Shown: positions 43,406 to 52,808 of the stretch, piece after piece
How the letters are laid out: each line of letters starts with the position of its first letter
How positions within the stretch are numbered: position 1 is the stretch's first letter
DNA from: Rhodocyclaceae bacterium
GTDB taxonomy: Bacteria > Pseudomonadota > Gammaproteobacteria > Burkholderiales > Rhodocyclaceae
DNA: 52,808 bases
Direction: 5' to 3'
NCBI GenBank assembly: GCA_020445785.1
Contig: JAGRFZ010000081.1
Span: 1-52,808, forward strand
Notes under the pieces: model-generated
The model's database searches: none
Told to the model about the DNA's origin: nothing
What the model saw: the letters and a program-made list of their open reading frames with translations, nothing else
Position numbers and translations under genes: made by a program

Positions 43406-43703
43406 GGACGACACCGATGCATGCCCGGCACAAGCAGCAGCAAAGTGCAAGCCCCGAGCCCCACCCGGTGTCGCCTCGTCGCCACGTATTGCCCACCGAC
43501 GCGGCAGATGTGCAAAAATTGGTTTTGTGCGTCGCAATATGCCGCAAACAGCGCTCAAGCGGCGAAGACAATCGCCGATACCGACGTGATGCCGAGCGCA
43601 TGATGCGGGGCAGAAATTCGAAGACAGCGGGTCGACGCCCGCGGGCCGGTGCGCTGCCGCCCGCAACGACGACAGCCGGCCCGCCCCACCGCAGGATCCC
43701 CAG
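43406..43703. other. Intergenic region before the acyl-CoA synthetase/acetyltransferase gene
   Basis: Almost 300 bases without a recognisable gene. The middle (about 43505-43540) is locally AT-rich (CAAAAATTGGTTTTGTG) and could hold a promoter. No clear -35/-10 pair was assigned. Confidence 0.4.
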
Positions 43704-46409
43704 ATGAAGGAAAGACACTACCTGACTCCGCTGTTCGAGCCCCGCTCGGTCGGCATCATCGGCGCCAGCGATCGCGAAGGCTCGATCGGCTCGATCGTCT
43801 TTCGCAACATGCTGGACGCCGGCTACAAGGGGCGCCTGTTCGCGATCAATCCGAACCGCGAAACGGTGTTCGACCAGCCCTGCTACAAGTCGGTCGAAGA
43901 CGTCCCCCATCGCCTCGACCTGGCAGTCATCGCGACTCCGGCGGCCACCGTCCCGGCGATCGTCGACCTCTGCGGGCAGGCCGGCACCAAGTCGGTCGTG
44001 ATCCTCTCGGCGGGCTTTGCCGAGAGCGGTCCGCGCGGCGCCGCCCTGGAGCGCGCGGTGCTCGAAAACGCGCGGCGCCACCGCATCCGCATCCTCGGGC
44101 CCAACTGCCTCGGCCTGTTGCGGCCCGATCTGGGGCTCAATGCCTCCTTCGCCCAGGGGAACGCCCACAAGGGTTCGATTGCGTTGGTGTCCCAGTCCGG
44201 CGCCCTGTGCACAGCCATACTCGACTGGGCCAAGCCCAACAACGTGGGCTTTTCCAACGTCATCTCGCTGGGTGCCTCGAGCGACATCGACTTCGGCGAG
44301 ATCGTCGAATACCTGATGTCGGATTCGCGCACCGAAAGTATCTTCCTCTACGTGGAAGGGGTGCGCGACGCCCGCCGCTTCATGAGCGCCCTGCGCGGCG
44401 CGGCGCGGGTCAAGCCGGTGCTGGTGATCAAGGTCGGGCGCAACGCCGCCGGTTCGGCCGCAGCGCTGATGCATACCGGCACGATGGTCGGCGAAGACGC
44501 GGTGTTCGATGCCGCCCTGCGCCGTTCCGGTGCGGTGCGCCTGTACAGCATCGGCCAGATGTTCGCCGCCGCCAACGCCCTATTCACGAACTTCCACCCC
44601 CGCGGCGATCGCCTTCTCATCATCACCAATGGCGGCGGCCCGGCCGTGATGGCGGCAGACCGTGCCGCCGACCTGGGCATTCCGCTCGCCCAGTTGTCCG
44701 AAGCGACGGTGGCCAAGCTCAACGAGTTCCTGCCCAAGGCCTGGTCGCGCGGCAATCCGATCGACATCCTCGGCGACGCCGACGCCGAGCGCTACGGCAA
44801 GACCCTGTCGATCGTGCTCGAAGATGCCAACGTGGACGGCGTGCTGGTGATCATGTCGCCCCAGGCGCTGACTTCGCCAACCGAGGTCGCGCGCACCGTC
44901 ATCGAGATCGACGAGAAGGCCGACAAGCCGATCCTGGCCTGCTGGATCGGGCGCGAGATGGTGCTCGAATCGCGCCAATTGTTCCTCGAGGCCGGCCTGC
45001 CCTCGCAGCGCACGCCGGAACCGGCGGTCGAGCTGTTCAGTCAGATTTCCGCCTACTACAAGAACCAGAAGCTGCTGGTGCAGACGCCGGCCTCGCTCTC
45101 GCACCTGCGGGCACCGTCGATCGAGAGTGCCCGGCTGGTGATCGAAACCGCCCTGTCGGAGCGCCGCAAGGTGCTCAACGAGATGGAATCCAAGGCGCTG
45201 CTCGCGGCCTTCCGCATCCCGATCGCCCAGACCGTGATCGCCCGCTCGGCCACCGAGGCGATGGTATTGGCCGAGGAGATCGGGTTGCCGGTGGTGATGA
45301 AGATCGATTCGCCCAACATCACCCACAAGACCGATTCGGGCGGCGTCCGGCTCAATCTCAACAATCTCGCAGCAGTGCGTTCGGCCTATCAGGAGATCCT
45401 CGACAGCATCCGCAAGAACCATCCCGAGGCCACCGTCAACGGCGTCGCGATCGAGCCGATGGTGTCCAAGCCGAATGGTCGGGAACTGATGGTCGGCAGC
45501 ACCCGCGATGCGGTCTTCGGCCCGGTCGTCACCTTCGGCGAAGGCGGCAACCGCGTCGACGTGCATCGGGACCGCTCGGTGGCGCTGCCACCGCTCAACC
45601 CCTATCTCGCCCGCGACCTCATCAAGTCCGCGCGCATCGCCCCGATGCTCGGCGAATTCCGCACCATGCCGGCGGCCGACATGGAGGCACTCGAGTTCGT
45701 GCTGCTGCGGGTCTCGGAGATGATCTGCGAGCTGCCGTGGATTCGTGAGCTGACGATCAACCCGCTGATCGTCGACGAGCACGGCGCGGTCGCGGTGGAC
45801 GCCCGCATCGTCGTGGACAACGTCGCGCCTGGCGCGGAGCGCTATTCGCACATGGCGATCCACCCCTACCCGTCGCACCTGATCAGTTCCTGGCAGTCCG
45901 AGGGCACCGAGGTCACGATCCGGCCGATCAAACCCGAAGATGCCGAGAACGAGGTCGAGTTCGTGCGCAAGCTCTCGCCGCAGACCAAGTACTTCCGCTT
46001 CATGAACACGGTGCGCGAACTGCCGCCGGCCATGGTCGTGCGCATGACGCAGATCGACTATTTCCGCGAGATGGCCTTCGTCGCCACGGTGCCGGCCGAG
46101 AACGACGAAGGCGGCGCCGACGGCGAGGTGCAGGTCGGCGTGTGCCGCTATGCGGTCAATCCCGACGCCGAGTCCTGCGAATTCGCGGTGGTGGTCGCCG
46201 ACGAATGGCAGCACCGGGGCCTCGCCCGCCGGCTGATGGGCATTCTCATCGAAACCGCCCGTGACCGTGGCCTGAAATACATGAACGGCGTTTTCCTCTC
46301 GGAAAACGAGCGCATGCTGCGATTCGTCCAGAATCTCGGCTTCGTGCTCTCCAACGATCCCGAGGACAACACCGTCAAGCTCGGCGTGCTGTCGCTGCAG
46401 CAGTTCTGA
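43704..46409 (+). CDS. Acyl-CoA synthetase (NDP-forming)/GNAT fusion, Pat-type protein acetyltransferase
   Basis: This 901-residue protein combines a CoA-binding domain (LFEPRSVGIIGASDREGSIG at the start) with the succinyl-CoA-ligase-like part (ILGPNCLGLLRP; VSQSGALCTAILDWA; GDRLLIITNGGGPAVMAAD). An ATP-grasp domain follows from about 480 (NEMESKALLAAFRIP, GLPVVMKIDSPNITHKTDSGGVRLNL). A C-terminal GNAT domain starts at about 730 (VTIRPIKPEDAENEVEFVRKLSPQTKYFRFM, VVVADEWQHRGLARRLMGILIETARDRG). This is the architecture of Pat/PatZ (YfiQ) lysine acetyltransferases, which inactivate acetyl-CoA synthetase and other enzymes. The ADP-forming ligase half is probably regulatory rather than catalytic. 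The ATG follows AGGA by seven bases. Confidence 0.92.
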   Translation: MKERHYLTPLFEPRSVGIIGASDREGSIGSIVFRNMLDAGYKGRLFAINPNRETVFDQPCYKSVEDVPHRLDLAVIATPAATVPAIVDLCGQAGTKSVVILSAGFAESGPRGAALERAVLENARRHRIRILGPNCLGLLRPDLGLNASFAQGNAHKGSIALVSQSGALCTAILDWAKPNNVGFSNVISLGASSDIDFGEIVEYLMSDSRTESIFLYVEGVRDARRFMSALRGAARVKPVLVIKVGRNAAGSAAALMHTGTMVGEDAVFDAALRRSGAVRLYSIGQMFAAANALFTNFHPRGDRLLIITNGGGPAVMAADRAADLGIPLAQLSEATVAKLNEFLPKAWSRGNPIDILGDADAERYGKTLSIVLEDANVDGVLVIMSPQALTSPTEVARTVIEIDEKADKPILACWIGREMVLESRQLFLEAGLPSQRTPEPAVELFSQISAYYKNQKLLVQTPASLSHLRAPSIESARLVIETALSERRKVLNEMESKALLAAFRIPIAQTVIARSATEAMVLAEEIGLPVVMKIDSPNITHKTDSGGVRLNLNNLAAVRSAYQEILDSIRKNHPEATVNGVAIEPMVSKPNGRELMVGSTRDAVFGPVVTFGEGGNRVDVHRDRSVALPPLNPYLARDLIKSARIAPMLGEFRTMPAADMEALEFVLLRVSEMICELPWIRELTINPLIVDEHGAVAVDARIVVDNVAPGAERYSHMAIHPYPSHLISSWQSEGTEVTIRPIKPEDAENEVEFVRKLSPQTKYFRFMNTVRELPPAMVVRMTQIDYFREMAFVATVPAENDEGGADGEVQVGVCRYAVNPDAESCEFAVVVADEWQHRGLARRLMGILIETARDRGLKYMNGVFLSENERMLRFVQNLGFVLSNDPEDNTVKLGVLSLQQF

Positions 46410-46415
46410 GCGACA

Positions 46416-46437
46416 CGCCGCCGGCGGGCGGCGTTTT
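46416..46437 (+). terminator. Rho-independent terminator
   Basis: CGCCGCC-GGCG-GGCGGCG forms a perfect 7-bp GC stem followed directly by TTTT, seven bases after the preceding stop codon. Confidence 0.85.
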
Positions 46438-46489
46438 GCTTTCGACGTCGGTGGCGGCAGAATTCCCGCTTTGTCGCCGGGACCGCCCC

Positions 46490-47341
46490 ATGACTCGCCT
46501 TCCCCTCGCCCAGCTACCCAATCTGGGTCCACGCTCCGCCGCCTGGCTGGCGGACATCGGCATCCGCGACCTCGCCACGCTGCAACGCATCGGTGTGGCC
46601 GAGAGCCTGCGGCGCCTGCTCGCGGCCGGCCACCGGCCCTCCCTCAACCTCGCCTACGCACTCACAGCCGGGCTCGAAGGGCGCCACTGGCAGAGCCTCG
46701 ACGCCGACGAGCGCAGTGCCCTGGTGTTGATGATGGACGGCCTGCGCCGCGCGCACACGAGCGCCACCGACCGGGGCCGCTGCGGCTGGTGCGGCGACGA
46801 TCCACGCTACGTGCGCTACCACGACGAGGAATGGGGCGTACCGGTCCATGACGAGCGCAAGCTGTTCGAGTTTCTGGTGCTCGAAGGCGCCCAGGCCGGA
46901 TTGTCGTGGATCACCATCCTGCGCAAGCGCGAAGGCTATCGACGCGCCTTCGCCGATTTCGATCCGGCCGCGGTGGCGGCGTTCAGCGAGGCCGATGCCC
47001 AGGCCCTGCTCGCCGACACCGGCATCGTCCGGAACCGTGCCAAGATCCAAGCCACGATCGGCAACGCCCGCGCGTTTCTCGAATTGCAGGCGCGCTACGG
47101 CAGCTTCGATCGCTTCGTCTGGGATTTCGTCGACGGCCATCCCCGCGTCAACCACTGGCGCAGCCTTGCCGAGGTACCGGCCACCACGGCCGAATCCGAC
47201 GCCCTCAGCAAGGCGCTCAAGGCGGCCGGCTTCAAGTTCGTCGGCAGTACCATCTGCTACGCCCACATGCAGGCCACCGGCATGGTCAACGACCACCTCG
47301 TGAGCTGCTTCCGCCACGCCGAACTGGCCGACGCCGCATGA
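46490..47341 (+). CDS. tag: TfoX_C domain fused to DNA-3-methyladenine glycosylase I
   Basis: This 283-residue protein has an N-terminal TfoX/Sxy C-terminal-type helix-hairpin domain in residues 1-~85 (LPNLGPRSAAWLADIGIRDLATLQRIGVAES, LNLAYALTAGLEGRHWQSL). Residues ~97-283 are a complete Tag glycosylase: RCGWCGDDPRYVRYHDEEWGVPVHDERKLFEFLVLEGAQAGLSW, VDGHPRVNHW, and the zinc ligands C and H near FVGSTICYAHMQATGMVNDHLVSCFRH. Tag excises 3-methyladenine from alkylated DNA. Most Tag proteins lack the extra domain, which could add DNA contacts. Confidence 0.88.
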   Translation: MTRLPLAQLPNLGPRSAAWLADIGIRDLATLQRIGVAESLRRLLAAGHRPSLNLAYALTAGLEGRHWQSLDADERSALVLMMDGLRRAHTSATDRGRCGWCGDDPRYVRYHDEEWGVPVHDERKLFEFLVLEGAQAGLSWITILRKREGYRRAFADFDPAAVAAFSEADAQALLADTGIVRNRAKIQATIGNARAFLELQARYGSFDRFVWDFVDGHPRVNHWRSLAEVPATTAESDALSKALKAAGFKFVGSTICYAHMQATGMVNDHLVSCFRHAELADAA

Positions 47342-47436
47342 CCGCCTTCGCCATGCGGCCCGCGGCAGACACGCGCCCTGCCATGGGACTGCGCCAGCGA
47401 CACGCCGCAACGCCCCACCACGAGGAAACCCCGCTG

Positions 47437-48300
47437 ATGGACCCGATCCAAACCTTCGATCTTCACGGCCAGCCCGCATTGCAGCTCGCCACCGCCAGCG
47501 GCGCCCGGGCCGTGCTCACGCTGTTCGGCGGGCAGTTGGTGTCCTGGTGCCCGGCCGGCGGCAGCGAGTGGCTGTTCCTGTCCGAGCGGGCCTGCTTCGA
47601 CGGCAGCCGGGCGATCCGCGGCGGCGTGCCGGTTTGCTGGCCCCAGTTCGCCGCCCAAGGGCGGCTGCCCCGCCATGGCCTGGTGCGCACCCGGCCATGG
47701 GCAGTGGCCGAACGCCGCAGTGGTGACGACTTCGCACTGGCCACGCTGCGCATCGAAGACGACGACGCCAGCCGTGCCCTCTGGCCCTTCGCCTTTGCCC
47801 TCGAATTGACGGTGCTGATCGAAGGCGAACGGCTGTCGATCGAATTGGAAGCCAGCAATACCGGACACGGTGCCTTTGCCTTCACCACTGCGCTACACAC
47901 CTACTTGCGGGTCGGCGAGGTCGAGCAGACGCGGCTCGAGGGACTGGCCCGCCATCACTATCGCGACAATGCCCAGAGCGGCGAGCGGCGCGTGGACAGC
48001 GGCGACCACGTGCGCATCGATGCGCCCACCGACCGTATCTACAGCAAGGTCGACGGCCCGCTGTTGCTGCGCGACGGCGGGCGCAGCCTGGCGATTCAGT
48101 GTGACGGCTTCGGAGACGTGGTGGTGTGGAATCCGTGGCAGCAGGCCGCGGCCGAACTACCGGACATGGCGCCCGACGAGTTCCGTCGCATGCTGTGCGT
48201 CGAGGCCGCGGTGGCGAGCCGCGCCCGCGAGCTGGCAGCAGGCGAACAGTGGTTCGGGCGCCAGACCCTGGTGGACCTGTCGCGCGGGCTGCGGGCTTGA
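47437..48300 (+). CDS. D-hexose-6-phosphate mutarotase (YeaD-like)
   Basis: This 287-residue aldose-1-epimerase-fold protein contains LFGGQLVSWCPAGGSEWLFLSERACFDGSRAIRGGVPVCWPQFAAQGRLPRHGLVR, LHTYLRVGEVEQTRLEGL and VVVWNPWQQAAAELPDMAPDEFRRMLCVEAA, matching YeaD. It interconverts anomers of hexose-6-phosphates. The start at ATG 47437 follows GAGGAAA. A start at 47338 overlapping the tag stop would add 33 poorly conserved residues. Confidence 0.88.
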   Translation: MDPIQTFDLHGQPALQLATASGARAVLTLFGGQLVSWCPAGGSEWLFLSERACFDGSRAIRGGVPVCWPQFAAQGRLPRHGLVRTRPWAVAERRSGDDFALATLRIEDDDASRALWPFAFALELTVLIEGERLSIELEASNTGHGAFAFTTALHTYLRVGEVEQTRLEGLARHHYRDNAQSGERRVDSGDHVRIDAPTDRIYSKVDGPLLLRDGGRSLAIQCDGFGDVVVWNPWQQAAAELPDMAPDEFRRMLCVEAAVASRARELAAGEQWFGRQTLVDLSRGLRA

Positions 48301-48361
48301 TCTGGGCGAGGTCGGCCCCACGTGGTCTGGATCGAACCCCGTAGCGAACAAGGAGCAGTCG

Positions 48362-49222
48362 ATGAGCCGATTCAGCAAGGACGTTTCCGCCACAGATTTC
48401 CACGAAGAGGTCATCGAAGCCTCGCGGCAGGCGCTCGTGCTGGTGGATTTCTGGGCCGAATGGTGCGGCCCGTGCCGCAACCTGACGCCGGTGCTGGAAC
48501 AAGTGGTCGACAGCTTCGACGGCCGGGTGCGGCTGGCCAAGGTCGATGCCGACGTCGAGCAGGAATTGTCGGCCCACTACGCGGTGCGCAGCATCCCCAA
48601 CGTCAAGGCCTTCGTCGATGGCCGCCTGGTGGACGAGTTCTCCGGCGCCCTGCCCGAAGGCGCGCTGCGCGAATTCATCGCGCGCTGGCTTCCCTCCCCG
48701 AACGAAGCCCTGGTCGCCCGCGCACGCGAACTGCGCACCGACGACGATGCCCCCGGCGCCGAGGCACTGCTGCGGGAGGCGCTCGCCGCCGAGCCGGAGC
48801 TGGAGAGCGCACAACTCGAGCTCGCGGAACTGCTGATCGCCGACGGCCGCACCGACGAAGCCGGCGATCTGCTGCGGCCGCTGCAGTACCGCGCCCGCGA
48901 CGAGGACCGGGTGAAAGCACTGAGCGCCCGCCTGTCGCTCGCCGCCGGCGCCGATGGGGACAGCGATCGGGAAGCCCTCGAGGCCCAGGTTGCGGCAGAC
49001 CCCGCCGATCTCTCGGCGCGGCTCGCGCTGGGCCGTCGGCTGGCCGCCGACGGGCACTGGGAGGATGCCCTCGAAATGCTGCTGGAGGTGGTGCGGCGCG
49101 ATCGCGATTTCGACGACGACGCCGGTCGCCGCACCATGCTCGACGTCTTCAACCTGATGCCGCCGGGCCATCCGGCGCTGCGCACCTATCGCGCCAGGCT
49201 GGCCCAGGCGATCCACCGCTGA
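48362..49222 (+). CDS. cnoX: Thioredoxin-like co-chaperone CnoX (YbbN)
   Basis: This 286-residue protein has an N-terminal thioredoxin domain (residues 1-~110, with active site FWAEWCGPCRNL) and a C-terminal TPR-like helical region (~115-286, with LREALAAEPELESAQLELAELLIADGRTDEAGDLL and the DNAJ-like ending FNLMPPGHPALRTYRARLAQAI). CnoX holds proteins damaged by HOCl and hands them to GroEL. Unlike the E. coli protein it keeps both active-site cysteines, so it may also act as a reductase. Confidence 0.9.
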   Translation: MSRFSKDVSATDFHEEVIEASRQALVLVDFWAEWCGPCRNLTPVLEQVVDSFDGRVRLAKVDADVEQELSAHYAVRSIPNVKAFVDGRLVDEFSGALPEGALREFIARWLPSPNEALVARARELRTDDDAPGAEALLREALAAEPELESAQLELAELLIADGRTDEAGDLLRPLQYRARDEDRVKALSARLSLAAGADGDSDREALEAQVAADPADLSARLALGRRLAADGHWEDALEMLLEVVRRDRDFDDDAGRRTMLDVFNLMPPGHPALRTYRARLAQAIHR

Positions 49223-49236
49223 GCAAGGCGGCGGGC

Positions 49237-49620
49237 TCAGCGCAAGACCTCGGCGAGGGGACGCCCGTCGATCCAGACCCGCGCCCGCAGCTCGCCGCTG
49301 GCCGCATCGCGGCGCCCGTCGAAGCGCACTTCGCCGGCGTCGAGTGCCGCCTGCAGCCGCTGGCGGCCGAGTTCGCCCTGTGCGATGGCGCCGTCGAGCC
49401 CCACCGCCACCACCCGCAAGCCATCGAAATAGAAGCTGACCGCGTCGATCGCGTAGGCCCGGGTCGGATCCGGGCTGCGTGCCGGCGTCGGCGATTCCGC
49501 CCGCATGCTCGGCAGCGGCAAGGCCTGCAGGCGGGCGAGGTGCAGCGGCGGCTCGGCGGCTGCGCACGACAGCGGCGAAATCGCGACCAACAGCAGGCGA
49601 CAGGCGGCGGATCGAAACAT
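49237..49620 (-). CDS. Small periplasmic protein of unknown function
   Basis: This 127-residue protein has a signal peptide (MFRSAACRLLLVAISPLSCAAA, which could also be a lipoprotein at SC-A). The mature part has AYAIDAVSFYFDGLRVVAVGLDGAIAQGELGRQRLQAALDAGEVRFDGR, without a known family. The start at 49620 follows GGAG by about ten bases. An open frame continues upstream but without signal-like sequence. It is divergent from tex. Confidence 0.55.
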   Translation of the reverse strand: MFRSAACRLLLVAISPLSCAAAEPPLHLARLQALPLPSMRAESPTPARSPDPTRAYAIDAVSFYFDGLRVVAVGLDGAIAQGELGRQRLQAALDAGEVRFDGRRDAASGELRARVWIDGRPLAEVLR

Positions 49621-49715
49621 CGGCAGGGGTCTCCGGTCGGTGGCAGGCAGCGGGCGACTTGCGCGCACGCCCCGAACTTCGGCAAGATCCGCCGCTTTCT
49701 TGAATCGCATCCATC

Positions 49716-52034
<2,319 letters not shown>

Positions 52035-52068
52035 AATCCGGCTTTCGACGGCTTCGATCCGACCCGCC

Positions 52069-52428
52069 ATGACCACCATCTACGGCATCCGCAACTGCGA
52101 CACCATGAAGAAGGCCTTCGCCTGGCTGAAGGAGCACGAGATCGCCTACGACTTTCACGACTATCGCCAGGCCGGTATCGACTCGAAGCGCCTGCACGAT
52201 TGGTGCAAGGTTCTGGGCTGGCGCACCCTGGTGAACACACGAGGTACCACCTGGCGGCGCCTGAGCCCGGAGCAGCGCGAGTGCGACACCCAATCGGCCG
52301 CCGTGCAACTGATGCAGGAGAACCCTAGCCTGATCCGGCGCCCGGTGGTCGAGACCGACGACGGCCATCTGCTGGTCGGCTTTGCACCCGCGACCTTCGC
52401 CAGCTTCCTCGGGCGACGCGATGACTGA
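52069..52428 (+). CDS. ArsC/Spx-family reductase-like protein (YffB type)
   Basis: This 119-residue protein has the ArsC-like thioredoxin fold: MTTIYGIRNCDTMKKAFAWLKEHEIAYDFHDYRQAGI with the active-site Cys at residue 10, WRTLVNTRGTTWRRLS and LIRRPVVETDDGHLLVGF. YffB-like members are glutathione-dependent thiol reductases rather than arsenate reductases. Its last 8 bases overlap the hslO start. Confidence 0.88.
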   Translation: MTTIYGIRNCDTMKKAFAWLKEHEIAYDFHDYRQAGIDSKRLHDWCKVLGWRTLVNTRGTTWRRLSPEQRECDTQSAAVQLMQENPSLIRRPVVETDDGHLLVGFAPATFASFLGRRDD

Positions 52429-52808
52429 CGCCGCCGGCGACAGCTTCGTCCGCCGCTTCCTGTTCGAGGATCTCGAGATCCGTGGCGCCTTCGCCCGCCT
52501 CGACGGCGTCTGGCAGCAGATGCTGCAGGGCCGCGGCTACCCTACGGCCCTCGCCGGCGTGCTCGGCCAGGTGGCGGCGGTGACCGCGGTGATCGGCGGC
52601 AACCTCAAGCAGCCCGGACGACTGACCTTCCAACTCCAGGGCCACGGTCCGGTGCAACTGCTGGTGGTGGACTGCGACGCCACCCTCAACATCCGCGGCC
52701 ACGCCCGCGCCGACGAATTCGATCCGGCGCTGCCGCCCGCCCGGTTGTTCGCCGACGGCCGCCTCATGCTGACTCTCGACGTGGCCGGCCTCGACCGCCC
52801 CTACCAGA
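52421..52808 (+). CDS. hslO: Hsp33 chaperone (hslO), 5' part, cut by the window end
   Basis: About 129 codons are present before the window ends, with no stop. The N-terminal Hsp33 features are FVRRFLFEDLEIRGAFARLDGVWQQML, YPTALAGVLGQVAAVTAVIGGNLKQPGRLTFQLQGHGPVQLLVVDCD. Hsp33 is a redox-switched holdase, and its zinc-binding cysteines would be in the missing C-terminus. The ATG overlaps the preceding gene by eight bases. Confidence 0.92.
   Translation, partial: MTDAAGDSFVRRFLFEDLEIRGAFARLDGVWQQMLQGRGYPTALAGVLGQVAAVTAVIGGNLKQPGRLTFQLQGHGPVQLLVVDCDATLNIRGHARADEFDPALPPARLFADGRLMLTLDVAGLDRPYQ

Noticed and set aside
40463-43666. A 1,067-codon minus-strand open frame
   Set aside because: It is antisense to the histidine kinase, whose domains are unmistakable. 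The antisense protein has no recognisable domain.
44580-46532. A 650-codon minus-strand open frame
   Set aside because: It is antisense to the acyl-CoA synthetase/acetyltransferase gene and has no domain.

Overview
The window is high-GC DNA from a proteobacterium. The gene set fits a betaproteobacterium, possibly Rhodocyclales-like: a bioFHCD biotin cluster, hpnCDE squalene genes, selD/selU, RlmJ, Tex, Hsp33, a CGPC-type CnoX thioredoxin and a PEP-CTERM protein. This placement is inferred from gene content. No rRNA, tRNA or CRISPR array was seen.

1-6.2 kb is an accessory, mobile-element-rich end. It holds two back-to-back IS66 transposase C-terminal remnants, an intact IS66-family element (631-2988) with a perfect 8-bp target duplication, an AT-richer two-gene unit encoding a FRG-domain protein and a DUF262 protein (a candidate defence module), a repeat-bearing non-coding stretch, a small secreted protein and what looks like an IS21-like terminus.

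6.2-12.8 kb looks like one regulon. An ECF sigma factor and a double-cupin ChrR-like partner sit among genes for a DUF4331 protein, a secreted TPR protein, an alpha/beta hydrolase and a lipoprotein. Five transcription units in this block carry the same upstream element, GCATCC(G/A)-N15-CGTA. I read this as the sigma factor's own promoter, so the whole block would be co-regulated. This is the most coherent new system in the window.

12.9-22.8 kb holds an IS256-family remnant followed by housekeeping and metabolic genes: rlmJ, a FAD-linked oxidase, gamma carbonic anhydrase, a DMT transporter, a SIMPL protein, dtd, an NlpC/P60 lipoprotein, an alpha/beta hydrolase, an M14 carboxypeptidase and yaaA.

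22.9-29.0 kb is biotin synthesis: bioA, then a PEP-CTERM gene, then the tightly overlapping bioF-bioH-bioC-bioD. BioD carries an extra C-terminal domain of about 120 residues. A MITE-like inverted-repeat element follows.

29.3-33.7 kb contains a cyclophilin-fold protein with an AraC-type regulator, a VOC protein, and hpnC-hpnD-hpnE for squalene. 33.8-38.7 kb contains a hemerythrin, an ABC ATPase divergent from and overlapping tesA, the divergent selD/selU pair and an alpha carbonic anhydrase.

38.8-52.8 kb contains a methyltransferase overlapping an internally deleted aldehyde dehydrogenase, a five-PAS histidine kinase without a regulator beside it, a Pat-type acyl-CoA synthetase/acetyltransferase, a TfoX_C-Tag fusion, a hexose-6-phosphate mutarotase, CnoX, tex, an ArsC-like reductase and the start of hslO, which runs off the window.
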